Source: Morinoia aosen
Taxonomy: Eukaryota; Arthropoda; Malacostraca; Amphipoda; Talitridae
Length of the DNA stretch: 64,000 bases
Direction of reading: 5' to 3'
Assembly: GCA_030386875.1 (NCBI GenBank)
Contig: CM059567.1
Span: forward strand, 58,140,020 to 58,204,019
Part shown: piece after piece, positions 9,806 through 21,204 of the stretch
How positions within the stretch are numbered: position 1 is the first letter of the stretch
How the letters are laid out: the number at the start of each line of letters is the position of its first letter
Position numbers and translations under genes: made by a program
The notes under the pieces: model-generated
Seen by the model: only the letters and a program-made list of their open reading frames with translations
The model's database searches: none
Told to the model about the DNA's origin: nothing

Positions 9806-12800
9806 AGATCTGAAGTTTGACCATTAAACATTGAAGGCACGCATATTCACAGTGCATGTAAGGGATGTAAATCTCCAAATTAACTCACGCTTTCACAATT
9901 TTCATTTGTTTTCCCACTGACTTCGATTGGCGCGAGGAGAAACCAAAAGTGGAACAGAAAACTAGGAGTGGAATAGAAGCGATTTATTTCGCGTTAGTAG
10001 TGCCACATTTCACACGTAGCTCAAAATTCTGCTGCGATGTGTTGTTTTTGGAAAAAAACTGCGCCGCTGTGCAATTCCTCATCTATAAAGAAAATTCTGA
10101 ACTTCAACTAGGTCGTATGCATATCTTTGTCTTGTGTATGTGTTCTTTATGGCACTTGAAGTGTGGATAGATTCTCATTTTACCAATTTTCTTGCAAGTC
10201 ATTGACATAAACTAAAAAATTCTTCCACTTCTCCGCATGCAATGGAGTGATTAGCGCAATGCTAAAGAACCGCGTAAATAATTTCTTCATTAACCGCCGC
10301 CAATAGTTTTTAAATTTTGTACATCGTAATTTTCTTTACAACTGGCCGCACAAATAATAAGTTCTCGTGCTCAGATGCAGAAGTGTTAAAAATGCTATTC
10401 GAACTGAAAGTCTGACTACCGAAAAACTTCCATGTGTTCCGAAGAAATGTCTTTTTCTCTTGCTTCCGCATTTAAAAACACTCGAAAAAGATTACCCCTC
10501 TCATTTGTAGAAAATATATTGAAGGATCGTTCATGAAATGCTATTTTCATCATAATAACTTTCCCAGCGCAAGTTCACTATCTTCCTTTAATGACAGCAG
10601 CTGAACAGTCTCCCCAGAGCGAGGCTACAGTTTCTCTTCAACACCATATTTTCAAAAGATGAAAGAAAGTAAAGCAGAAGAGTTAAATGAAGCAAAGCCG
10701 TGCAATGGAAGGAAGGAAGCTCGCGTGACTTTCGGGCTTAATTAAATTACGAAAGCTTCATTCTGAAAATTGTGAAAAATTCAGATTTTGAGTCATAAGA
10801 ATAACCAATCTTGAAATACTGCGTCATCACTTCGACTGTAGACGCTCTGCTGTGAGCTCTTTTAAGGCGTTTTTGTTATTCCCTGACGAGTGACATGACA
10901 TGCGCTGTAATTCCACTGTCTCCTCTCGCGTTCGCTTAACTTAGTTCAAAAACTCGCCTCATATAGATAAGCAATTTGCCGCGGTTAATCGACTAACACA
11001 ACGCTGGGTTCAAACTGTGAACAACTTGGAAGAAATAAGAATAATTTCCCTGAGCGTTTAAATTAAGGATCGCACTAGAACATATGTTAAGATTCGAAAA
11101 CAAACCGTTGTACAATGTATCCCGTTGTACAATGTATCATGCTTCCGTCGAATGAGTTCAACACTCAGAAAACTTCGGGGAAGGTTTTCACGGGAGTGAG
11201 TGTAATAACAGATTGGTGAATTTTACTCAAACAAAACCACAAAACCGTTGCAAGAAATCTATTCTCGCATCTCCTAATGCAAGCGTGTGGTAATTATGGT
11301 TGTACTTTACGCAAACTTCTCATTTCGACGCTAGAAAGTTTATTTGCACATTATCGCAGGCTTTTTAAACAGACATGAAATTACGCTCGTCTGGTCCTCC
11401 AAGTTTTTCAGTCTGCATATTCCTTTCAGGAAATTCTTAGATTTATTTTTGTTTTTAAATTTACTGAATTTGAAATGGGAATGGCAGTAGCAGCCCTGGC
11501 CTCCTTGATCAATTAAGGATCGCTCTAGCGATGTCAATTTCGAGGAAAAGTATCACACAAAGAACGCTCGTTTGTTTGAAGATCATTTTTGACACAAATT
11601 GAAAAGTCTGATGTGAAGGACAAAGAGAATTTGTGTGCTAATGATTAATTTTGAATCGTGTTTTGATGACTGAAGCCGCCTTCTCCGCTTTTTTATTAGT
11701 TTCCGTACAGTTGACTCTCAGTATTCAATAATTAATTAAATCTTAAATGCTTTGTCATGTGTATTCATCAAGAAAATTAGGAATTCGACATAAAACATTA
11801 TGGAATACGAACACACGTACACACATGTTTCAAATTATTGGCGATATCGGACTGGCAGGTGTATATGCAATATATAAATGCCTATACGATCAAATCTATA
11901 TGACACAGAAATACATAGTCAGCAAAAAACAAGAGTTAAAAGTAAATGCGTAACAACTATGAGTTAAGTATGTGCATGTAAATAATTACGGACAGAACTG
12001 AACCTTTAAATTTCATTGTGACGAAAGACAATTATACGACTAATAATCGACGAGAAAAGGCTTAAAACTGATTCTGAAATGTATATTCTGTGAGTTAACT
12101 TAGGGAAACATCAGCCAAATGTATATTTTTAAGTAACCTTATAGCTGCATTCATCGCCGACGAAGCCTGCCAAGAGAAGCTCTCGCTGGCGTGCGTGCAG
12201 TGCTGCCCTCAGCAATATCGCCTCCGTCTCCCACTCAAGTGCGGCCACCAATTGTGAGCAACCAATATCGAGGCTCGCTGAACACACCAACGAGGAGTTT
12301 ACCGAGGGCTTCTCGTACAATGCCGTCCTGTCTCCATTAATTTGAGATCTTTTCGTACAATTCCGTCCTGTCTGCATTAATTTGAATGCCGCCAAGCAGA
12401 CGCGAAGGCCTAATTTTACGAAGCGGTGATTCAGCACAACCTTTGGTTCATTCTTCATAATTTGTTTACGTGAAGGCTGATTTTATAGGAAAGCGTATTC
12501 TGTGAGACTAGCGAACTTGAACTTATTTGTGAAGTTGTTTCCTATTTGTGAAGTTTTCAAATAATATGGAGAAAAACCAATCAATAGTAAGGAAATTTTA
12601 TTACCGAACTAAAGCTCATTTCGTACGCACGCTCCATGATGCTGCTCGTTAAAAATCAACAAAAATTGAGCTTTCAAATTTTATGATGATGACACTCTGA
12701 GAATAAAATAACAAACTGCATTTAAAATTTTTTCTCGGATACAAATATTATGATACATTAATTTCAAATTCAGCACTTTCAAACTACGGTGCTCAATGGA

Positions 12801-12819
12801 AATGCGAAAGGAAACTATG
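9806..12819. other. Unique AT-rich non-coding region
   Basis: About 3 kb without a recognisable gene. The longest frame (12129-12458, minus, 109 codons) has no known domain. Minor repeats: CCGTTGTACAATGTATC doubled at about 11105-11138, and a 52-bp duplication at about 12305-12408 (TCGTACAAT..CCGTCCTGTCT). Confidence 0.5.
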
Positions 12820-12993
12820 CAGTATGTACCACGAAGTATTTATTTTCCCGTATCAGTTATACCATCGTATGAATATCATAAGCATTTAATTTCAAGCAAA
12901 ACTATGACGGTATTACTGATACAGATATTCTTATGATGGTATTACTGATACGCGAAAATGAATACTCGGTTTGGGTTTTTGTGAGACATCCTG
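12820..12993. mobile_element. MITE-like element, short copy
   Basis: About 174 bp with imperfect terminal inverted repeats, CAGTATGTACCAC at the left and, read inward, CAGGATGTCTCAC at the right, and a flanking TA on the right. Self-complementary interior (ATTTTCCCGTATCAG and its complement). Same family as the right half of 7363-7893. Confidence 0.7.
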
Positions 12994-13359
12994 TATATAT
13001 ATACGGGTTATACGCATGCTACACTCGTGGTGATAATAAGGCACTTTTGGGGTGACGTTCTTTGAAAATTTATTGTTGAATCTACGAGACTTTTTGTCAT
13101 GCTAAAAACTTGCAATTGTGCCCTAAAAACGTCAGCAGTAAAGTACCAGCGCCAAAAATAAGTTTCTAGCGATATATGTCTCCCTTCATACATTTGTGAG
13201 ATAAAGTTCGGCCTCAACTTCTTCCCCAGGTAATGCTTCTATGTTACACAGCATTGTATAACCGTAAATAAACGGTTTTTTCTTTTCTTTCTTTTATTCT
13301 TTCTTTCCTATAGCACCCGTTCGAACGCGTGTGCGGTAAGTTTCGATGCTTAGCTCGGT
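12994..13359. other. Unique stretch
   Basis: No gene or repeat recognised apart from a short pyrimidine run (TTTCTTTCTTTTATTC) near 13281. Confidence 0.5.
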
Positions 13360-13465
13360 GTATATATATAATATATATAATATATAATATTTAATATATA
13401 TTCTATATATAATATATATGATATACATAATATATATATATATAATATATATAATATATATCAAT
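13360..13465. repeat. AT microsatellite
   Basis: Runs of TATATAATATATA and variants over about 105 bases. Confidence 0.9.
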
Positions 13466-14360
13466 ATCCCAACGTTGTTATAAGCATAACATCGACTGTA
13501 CTTTTACCTGTATATCAACAGAGCGAAACACGTGTTGAAATGTGTTTTTGAAACAGTGGCTACAGTACAGGGCATAAGGTGGAAAAAACCATCGTCCAAC
13601 ATGAAATATTCAGTGTCTAACGTGAGAAAAATAGTGATTCATTTTATAGTTTCCTTAGTCAGATGGAAATGCAGTACAATACCCTGAACATCACGTTTAT
13701 GCAGATTATAATGATAGGAAAACAATTAACGTTATAACCGTGCTTATTGAATTTTATTTTATCTTCCAGTCATGCTCAGGAATTTATAGCTTCATTCTTC
13801 ATGAACAAACTTGGAGGTCTAATGAGAAGAGCTCTAATTGCACCCTGAATAGAATGTTAGAATCGACTGGATAGAATGAATCGACAGTTTCACTTTGTCG
13901 ATTCGTTTCACTCAGTAGCGTGTTCTTCGTTTCCATGCCCAAGTGTGTCCCAATGTATGTATTTATAGAGACACGCCAGCAACACGGCAATTTACAAAGA
14001 ATTCCAAGACCTTTGCCTATAACCTCTCATGCACTGTTCGAAACACCTAAAAAATATAATGAAAAAAGTTCACTTGGAGAGGTGCAAGAAAGTTTTGAAT
14101 TAGTTGAAGATCAATAGATCGACAATCAAGATTTTTCTGATGGGATGCTTACAGTTTATAGGGCTAGTAAAAGACGTAACGACCGCTGGATTGCTTGCCT
14201 CTTCTAGCCCTGACGATCAACCCACGACTACCACGAAGAAACTAGCTAGCGTCTTGGGTGACCTCTTTTCCCAATTCTCCGCCGACATCAAAAAATTTTA
14301 TACGGTATCCCAGAATCCTACTTTAATGCCTTGTAAGCAGCGATAATTCCACGGATGAAA
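13466..14360. other. Unique stretch
   Basis: No gene recognised. An 80-codon frame at 14104-14346 ends just before the transposase relic, but its translation does not read as transposase. Confidence 0.45.
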
Positions 14361-14735
14361 GCAAAAGCTTTAAATACGATATTCATATTCCAACAGAACT
14401 AGACTCCCGCCCACACGACTCGAAAAACCGTTGACTGCCTCAGTAGGTCCGCTGTGCAATTCTGGGAGAACGACTTTTAGCTTCACAAGTCGCCTGGCCT
14501 GATCTCTTCGGATTACTATTTTTGATCGCAAATTGAGGCTAAAGCTTGTGTTAAGCTCCTTGAGAGCGTCGCAACCCTTGAGAGGGATATCGAAAAAGGC
14601 GCGGAGTCTTTAAAACGGCAGAAGTTATCCGAGCGATGTCTAGCTTTTGAAAGCGTGTTGAAGCCGTTATGGATGGCGGTCGTATCGAATATTGCTTTTG
14701 TTCTCCTGATCTGCTGAGTAAACTCAAAATTTCAT
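14361..14735 (+). pseudogene. Tc1/mariner-type transposase relic, C-terminal half
   Basis: Reading one plus-strand frame from 14391 gives QQN*TPAHTTRK, the counterpart of the family's QQD.APAHT motif around the second catalytic Asp. Further on come W.ND, SPGLISSDYY, matching SPDLNPLDY with the third acidic residue, and SQIEAKACVK...LERDIEK. After a frame change near 14620 it continues with AEVIRAMSSF*KRVEAVMDGG. Conserved order, several in-frame stops and at least one frameshift mark a dead copy. The first catalytic Asp region and the DNA-binding domain are not visible upstream. I see no terminal repeats. Confidence 0.75.
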
Positions 14736-14960
14736 AGCATTATCTTACTTTACTCTTGAGTTATTAGGATTTGCCCAGAAGGGAAAATTGTATCGATACA
14801 TCTGAAAAACTACGTTCATGAAGCGTGGAGAAACCCGGTCTGATATATCAAGCAATGAGATTTCTGCAAAATTAAATTACCCAATTAACCAAATTTCAAG
14901 ACTTGAAAACATATCATGATCTCATTTGTGACTTACGGCGCACACAATTCAGTCTTTAAA
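14736..14960. other. Spacer between transposon relics
   Basis: No feature recognised. Confidence 0.4.
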
Positions 14961-15732
14961 CAGCGTGCGTAACTTCCTTATTTTGTATCGTAATAAAACA
15001 AAAGTAGTGAAGATATCGTTTTATTTTTTATACTGAGGTTATACATTTAAAGTTGCGGTATACATAGTTTTAAAAATTATATCGCTTAAGTGACGCCCGC
15101 TTTTATCGATACGTTGGGTGAACCGAATTCTGCTGTTTCTCTTTACTCTCTCTAGCATATCGATGGGTATGTTGGCCGTTTCACCCTGAATGTTTCTTTT
15201 CAGATCCTCCATAGTTTGTGGGCAGTCAGTATAGAGACGGGATTTTAAATACGTACCCTGCAAAAAAAGTCACATGGGGCCAAATTGGGAGAACGCGCGG
15301 GCCACTCCAAATCGCCTCTCAGGGAGGCGAGGCGATCTGGGAAACTATTTCGCAACACACCTATTGACGTCCTTGAAGTTTCCACTTCTTTTTTTCTCCG
15401 CAGAACCAGCTTTCCTAAAACCGTTGTCACACACACACAACAGCATGGATTACCGGTCCGTGACAGGACCCAAAAGGGCAATAGTGAAGCGATTTCGTGA
15501 AGTGCGATGGGTTAAAACCCACGAACTTCCGTTGGAAAAATAAACGTTTTCGGCAAATGCACGTTGTTCATCACTCCAAAGCAAGACGGAGACTGACCAC
15601 AAGTTCACACAACTTTATACTTTATTGTCTTTATGATCCAGTCTCTCGAACGAAACCGCTCCCACCTGCCTGGGGATCCTGTAACCTTCAGAGCACTCCG
15701 TTGAAAAAAGGAAGTTAACTTGCCGCACCCTG
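14961..15732 (-). mobile_element. Internally deleted Tc1/mariner-type element with terminal inverted repeats
   Basis: The left end reads CAGCGTGCG..TAACTTCCTTATTTTG. The right end, reverse complemented, reads CAGGGTGCGGCAAGTTAACTTCCTTTTTTC. These are matching terminal inverted repeats about 772 bp apart. On the minus strand from about 15584 a frame reads WSDEQRAFAENVYFSNG, then a stop. This matches the N-terminal helix-turn-helix domain of the transposase family seen in many arthropod genomes. Downstream the frame jumps straight to LEWPARSPNLAPCDFF, holding the last catalytic Asp, and to a C-terminal part ending in the Cys-less motif SGRHLSDIIF. The catalytic middle is missing and there are stops and frameshifts. 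It is non-autonomous and dead. Confidence 0.8.
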
Positions 15733-16604
15733 AATAATGAGTCGGAGACGTCCAGGCTTCATTGTGAATATATCGTTTTTAAACTCCGACAGAAAATAGA
15801 TTTTCTTGCAATTTTGCTTGATTGTTTTTGGCGATAATTAAATTACCCGACATGAAACCTTTACCACATTAACCTGGGCACTCGAGGCGACTTTATATAA
15901 ACCAACTTCCATTTTCGCCGTAGAAATTCAAATTCAATTGAACTTCCTTGCATTAATTTGAAGTGGAAAAGGTGTATTTCTTTCATATATTGGAGTTGTG
16001 CTATGATCACCGCAAAAATGCAGGTGCTGCTTGTTTCTTTCAACCCGAAACCTGCAGGAGAAAATGAAAAATTTTGTACTTGAACTTGGTTAGTCTCAAA
16101 TGTGACGTTTTCAACACGAAGCCGCTTTACACTTCGCAAATGTTTAAAGATGAAGTTTTTAATCAAAAAGATGTGTCATACAATTTACGTTTTTTATAAA
16201 ACCTCGTAATTTAAAGACATACTCCTTCTCTGCAATGAGTTAATAGAAGTTTTTATTATTACGAAGTTGTTTCATATCAATCTGAACTTGTGTGAACAGT
16301 TGCGAATATTTGGAATTTTCTTTCCTTAAAAAGAACTTTCTTCACGCGCATTTAATGTTTTCTTCGGGGACACTGGAAACTGAATCGAATACCAAAAATT
16401 TTCAAAATTTACAAAACATAGTTTATTGTTGGAGATAAATATTTAAGGTAAATTAGCATAACCCGGCAAGGTCTCTAGCATGGGTACTCCGGCTGGTGGA
16501 CATGTTCTGGTCTATTTGTGACTACAACGCTGCTGTAATACAGATGAATTCCTTCCAAGAATTATTCCTTGTAGATTTTAAATGGTGATAACAATTTGTT
16601 TGGG
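15733..16604. other. Unique stretch
   Basis: No gene recognised. The 101-codon minus frame at 15861-16166 has no known motif. Confidence 0.5.
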
Positions 16605-17560
16605 TAGGATGTATCATTTGGGCTGGATGGGGTGTGTCCTTTGGACTGGATGGGGTGCATCATTTGGACTGGATGGGGTGTGTCATTTGGACTAGATGGG
16701 GTGCATCATTTGGACTGGATGGGGTGTGTCATTTGGACTGGATGGGGTGCATCATTTGGACTGGATGGGGTGTGTCATTTGGACTGGATGGGGTGTGTCA
16801 TTTGGACTGGATGGGGTGCATCATTTGGACTGGATGGGGTGTATCATTTGGGCTGGATGGGGTGCATCATTTGGACTGGATGGGGTGCATCATTTGGACT
16901 GGATGGGTGCATCATTTGGACTGGATGGGGTGCATCATTTGGACTGGATGGGGTGAATCATTTGGACTGGATGGGGTGCATCATTTGGACTGGATGGGGT
17001 GTGTCATTTGGACTGGATGGGGTGCATCATTTGGACTGGATGGGGTGTATCATTTGGGCTGGATGGGGTGCGTCATTTGGACTGGATGGGGTGAATCATT
17101 TGGACTGGATGGGGTGCATCATTTGGACTGGATGGGGTGTGTCATTTGGACTGGATGGGGTGCATCATTTGGACTGGATGGGGTGTATCATTTGGGCTGG
17201 ATGGGGTGCATCATTTGGACTGGATGGGGTGCATCATTTGGACTGGATGGGGTGCATCATTTGGACTGGATGGGGTGCATCATTTGGACTGGATGGGGTA
17301 CATCATTTGGACTGGATGGGGTGCATCATTTGGACTGGATGGGGTGCATCATTTGGACTGGATGGGGTGCATCATTTGGACTGGATGGGGTGTATCATTT
17401 GGACTGGATGGGGTGTATCATTAGGACTAGGTTAGGCGAATCATTTGGATTGGATGGGGCGTATCATTAGGACTGGATGGGGTGTAGCATTTGGACTGGG
17501 TTGGGCGTATCATTTGGACTGGATGGAGTGTATCATTTGAACTGGATATCATTTATCGAG
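16605..17560. repeat. 23-bp minisatellite, about 41 copies
   Basis: The core TCATTTGGACTGGATGGGGT recurs every 23 bp, with GTG, GCA, GTA or GAA as the variable end. Because 23 is not a multiple of three, every frame passes through all phases every 69 bp. No phase contains a stop, so several plus frames of up to 278 codons stay open. One unit near 16907 lacks a G, shifting the frame. The array decays from about 17410. Confidence 0.96.
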
Positions 17561-18110
17561 TGTATCATTTTATTATACTCGAATATTCACTCGCTGTACG
17601 AGCCTGTAGTCTAGATACGCAATAAAACACAACTTCCAGCAATCCCCGCTCCCATTTGCTCAGAGTGCGGTGGCGAGGTTGAGTTATACCGCTTTTTTGC
17701 ATTACTTCTTATAGAAGACCCGAAAAGCATTTGCTCAACACAGCATATTTATTCAGCAATTTTTATGACAACAGTGCTTGTTATGAAAACATTTCTGTTT
17801 GAACTCGTTTTAATTCAAAACTGGCAACGCATTAATAGCGTGTATTATGCAGCTTGGACGTGGTAGTCTCCAGCTTATTCTTACAATGCATATTTTAGAA
17901 CCGGCATATTTCTTATGAGTGTTTTCAACATACATCATGTGAAAGCAAATTAAATAACAAAAAAGCTTTTATTTCCACGAAATTCAAAAAAGGAGCTCTT
18001 CTGGCATGCAAAACATGTTCATTAAGTTTACGCTGTATTTTTAGAACCAACTCCCTAGCAAATTCAGGAACTTGCTTTGTGCGAACACGGGTTTTGTCCC
18101 GCGCAATTTA
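17561..18110. other. Unique stretch
   Basis: No gene or repeat recognised. Confidence 0.5.
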
Positions 18111-18117
18111 TTTATAA

Positions 18118-18220
18118 ACTTGATGCTGCAGAGATATGAAAGAAAGTTAATGCTGCAGAGATATAAAAAAGAAAGGTAATGCTGCATATATATGAAAAAA
18201 AGTTAATGCTGCAGAACATA
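18118..18220. repeat. Short tandem repeat, about 30 bp, 4 degenerate copies
   Basis: AATGCTGCAGAGATAT followed by an A/G-rich stretch, repeated with drift (TGCATATATATG, TGCAGAACATAA). Confidence 0.75.
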
Positions 18221-18389
18221 AAAGTTTCGTATAATGCATTTTTCGCTTTGTACCTTAGGAACGTTGTCGCAAATACCCACAAACTCTGCTGCGTAGAAAT
18301 AAAAATATAGAATTTCCAAGAAACGCGAGAGCTTCGCACCGACGCAAGTGCCTTAACGAGGCCCTCCTTGTCTCTCCAGGGCAGTGTAC

Positions 18390-19640
18390 TGTCTGCAGGG
18401 GTCTGTCTGCAGCCTGTGTCTGTAGGGGTCTGTCTGCAGCCTGTGTCTGTAGGGATTTGTCCGCAGCCTGTGTCTGTAGGGGTCTGTCTGCAGCCTGTGT
18501 CTGTAGGTGTCTGTCTGCAGCCTGTGTCTGTAGGGGTCTGTCTGCAGCCTGTGTCTGTAGGGGTCTGTCTGCAGCCTGTGTCTGTAGGGGTCTGTCTGCA
18601 GCCTGTGTCTGTAGGGGTTTGTCTGCAGCCTGTGTCTGCAGGGGTCTGTGTGCAGCCTGTGTCTGCAGAGGTCTGTCTGCAGCCTGTGTCTGTAGGGGTC
18701 TGTCTGCAGGGGTCTGTCTGCAGGGGTCTGTCTGCAGCCTGTGTCTGCAGGGGTCTGTCTGCAGCCTGTGTCTGCAGGGGTCTGTCTGCAGCCCGTGTCT
18801 GCAGGTGTCTCTCTGCAGCCTTTGTTTGTAGGGGTCTGTCTGCAAGGGTCTGTTTGCAGTGACCTGTCTGCAGCCTGTGTCTGCAGGGGTCTGTCTGCAG
18901 CCTATGTCTGCAGGAGTCTGTCTGCAGGGGTCTGTCTGCAGCCTGTGCCTGCAGGGGACTGTCTGCATCCTGTGTCTGCAGGGGTCTGTCTGCAGGGGTC
19001 TGTCTGCAGCCTGTGCCTGCAGGGGTCTGTCTGCAGGGGTCTGTCTGCAGGGGTCTGTCAGCAGCCTGTGTCTGCAGGGGTCTGTCTGCCGCCTATGTCT
19101 GCAGGGGCCTGTCTGCAGGGGTCTGTCTGCAGCCTGTGTCTGCAGGGGTCTGTCTGCAGGGGTCTGTCTGCAGCCTGTGTCTGCAGGGGTCTGTCTGCAG
19201 CCTTTGTCTGCAGGGGCCTGTCTGCAGGGGTCTGTCTGCAGCCTGTGTCTGCAGGGATCTGTCTGCAGCCTGTGTCTGCAGGGGTCTGTCTGCAGGGGTC
19301 TGTCTGCAGCCTGTGTCTGCAGGGGTCTGTCTGCAGCCTGTGTCTGCAGGGGTCTGTCTGCAGCCTGTGTCTGTAGGGGTCTGTCTGCAGCCTGTGTCTG
19401 TAGGGGTCTGTCTGCAGCCTGTGTCTGTAGGGATTTGTCCGCAGCCTGTGTCTGCAGGGGTCTGTCTGCAGCCTGTGTCTGTAGGTGTCTGTCTGCAGCC
19501 TGTGTCTGTAGGGGTCTGTCTGCAGCCTGTGTCTGTAGGGGTCTGTCTGAAGCCTGTGTCTGTAGGGGTCTGTCTGCAGCCTGTGTCTGTAGAGGTCTGT
19601 CTGCAGCCTGTGTCTGCAGTGGTCTGTCTGCAGCCTGCAG
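18390..19640. repeat. 27/15-bp CTGCAG minisatellite array
   Basis: The main 27-bp unit contains GTCTGTCTGCAGCCTGTGTC. A short 15-bp form (GTCTGTCTGCAGGGG) lacks the 12-bp CCTGTGTCTG segment. Both lengths are multiples of three, so long frames rich in [14 protein letters not shown] or, on the minus strand, RPLQTQAAD stay open. TGTAGG units lie at both ends and TGCAGG units in the middle. The rare variant AGGGATTTGTCCGCAG occurs at 18451 and again at 19429, marking a 978-bp block duplication. Nearly every unit has a PstI-type CTGCAG. Confidence 0.96.
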
Positions 19641-20178
19641 AAGTGCCTGTAATGAGCTGGGCTATCGTTACATTTTTCCGACCAAAATTAACAAATTTGG
19701 ACGTTTCACAAACAAAGAATCGAAGAAAAATGTTCCTTCAGCTTTAGAGTCCTGAACGTTCACCTTGAGAACCCTGTCTTCATAGGTAGCGCTGAGCAAT
19801 TTTGAGCTTTAACTACATAGTCCACCCCTTTTATTTGAAATAAGAAAGAAGGCAAAATGAAAGAAAAGTATTGTGGAGTTGTATCACAGATACGCTCATC
19901 ACACACTTTGGTCTGGTTTCGGATGGACAGACAGACGGACGCGGCTCTTATTATGGTTTAGATTCCCCACTTAAGCAATGTATAATAAAGGCACAGGTGT
20001 TTCCAATATAACTTCGTGGCGCGGTCTGTAATTGACCATATAGCAGCCATGCGAAGTATCATAACGCGCTCGCTTTGACTTTGGAAAGTTTTTCATACGG
20101 AGGGGAACTTATTCCACGGTACAGATCTTGGTCATTTAATTGCGGAAGAATTATAAGGAAACTATTCGTGACATTGTC
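19641..20178. other. Unique stretch
   Basis: No gene recognised. A short repeat AGACAGACGGACGC lies near 19928. Confidence 0.5.
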
Positions 20179-20208
20179 ATAGAAATAGAGTTTGTATGTA
20201 TTGAAAAT

Positions 20209-20786
20209 TGAAACTTTCAAACTCTATTTCTATTATTGAAAATTATTGCAAATTGAAAATTGAAAATATTGAAAGATAGGATCAGGAATGAGTTGGTTAG
20301 GGGGCAGACGGGTGTTAGGATCAACAATGAATGTTGAGCGGCTGGTGAAAAAGATATATATGTCGGAAGTGAGTGGTCTTCGAGCGCGAGGTAGACCACG
20401 GATGAGTTGGATGAATGGGGTGCGACGTGCTTTGTATGAGAGGGGTCTGACTGTGGACGTGGCGAGAGGGATGGCTGCGGACAGAAGTGAGTGGGGGCAG
20501 TGTATAAGGAGGTAATTTTATTTTTGACGCGTTACTGGAAGCTGCCCGCGTGTGATGGGGTTGACCTGTCATGTGCGGGGGAGGGGCTGCACTCAATGAA
20601 GCGGTCGGGGTAAACCAGCTGTGGCTGTCGGGCCTGACTGTGGAAGGTGGTTGTGCTGGGCTGCTGCTGAACCTGGCCGTTCAGGTGCGGCCAGTGCTGC
20701 CTCTCTCGCCTCCTAGTGACTAAGTGTGGTGATTGTGGCCTGCTGTCATCTACCCTCCCATAGGGAGGATAAGCCCGGTATATGTA
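20209..20786 (+). mobile_element. 5'-truncated LINE, 3' end with target-site duplication
   Basis: The 16-base sequence TGTATGTATTGAAAAT flanks the segment at 20193-20208 and 20787-20802, a convincing target-site duplication. The 3' end has a stem-loop CCTCCCATAGGGAGG at about 20754-20768, then a TATG-repeat tail, as expected for a LINE whose reverse transcriptase recognises a 3' hairpin. The segment holds the C-terminal tail of a reverse transcriptase ORF and about 270 bp of 3' untranslated DNA. Just inside the 5' junction, AAACTCTATTTCTA (20219-20232) is the inverted copy of the target flank TAGAAATAGAGTTT (20180-20193). Confidence 0.8.
20288..20515 (+). pseudogene. LINE reverse transcriptase C-terminal tail fragment
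   Basis: The translation contains ERLVKKIYMSEVSG, then RGRPRMSWMNGV and ARGMAADRSEW. This is the typical C-terminal region after the reverse transcriptase domain of many arthropod LINE polyproteins, with the GRPR..W..GV..AL and A.DR..W pattern. It ends at a stop codon at 20513-20515 without frame damage. No polymerase motifs remain upstream because the copy is 5'-truncated, so it cannot be active. The clade cannot be fixed from this tail alone. Confidence 0.75.
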
Positions 20787-21009
20787 TGTATGTATTGAAA
20801 ATGCATTTTTTGGGTGTCCCTCTAAGTAATTAATGACGTTGAATGTAATTTGAAGCGTTAATAACTAAAGATTTATTAAAAGATCTCATTTGGGTCTCTG
20901 CTAACAGAACAGAAGTTAGGCAATATAAAAGGAATGAAATCACGCAAGCGTTAGTGAATCTTAGAATTCTGTTCTTTACTGCCGCTTTAAAAAGAAGTTC
21001 TCTCTACGA

Positions 21010-21106
21010 CCCAGTCTTACTTCTACGCCGCCTAAGAGATTTAAGCGAGTGAATCGCTTTGGTGGCGAAAAACAAGCATGCAGGCGGCGAAAAATTTAGA
21101 CTGGGG
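21010..21106. mobile_element. Palindromic MITE-like element, copy 2
   Basis: Starts CCCAGTCTTAC and ends TTAGACTGGG, with inner GCCGCC and GGCGGCGAAAAA arms. Same family as 3865-3974. The left arm is shorter, so the hairpin is less perfect. A lone CCCAGTCTTAC also appears near 21977 without a partner. Confidence 0.75.
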
Positions 21107-21204
21107 AGTTCACCACCATAAATTTTTGCTGGACCACTTCCCACCCTGAATGCTAATTCGAAGATCAAAAGGCAAGTTTGCGGTCGGTGTTTTGTCTGCA
21201 GACG

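Noticed and set aside
12129-12458. 109-codon minus-strand gene
   Set aside because: No motif, no signal, and it overlaps a 52-bp tandem duplication.
18255-19755. Cys- or Gln-rich repeat proteins on both strands
   Set aside because: Consequence of 27- and 15-bp units being multiples of three.
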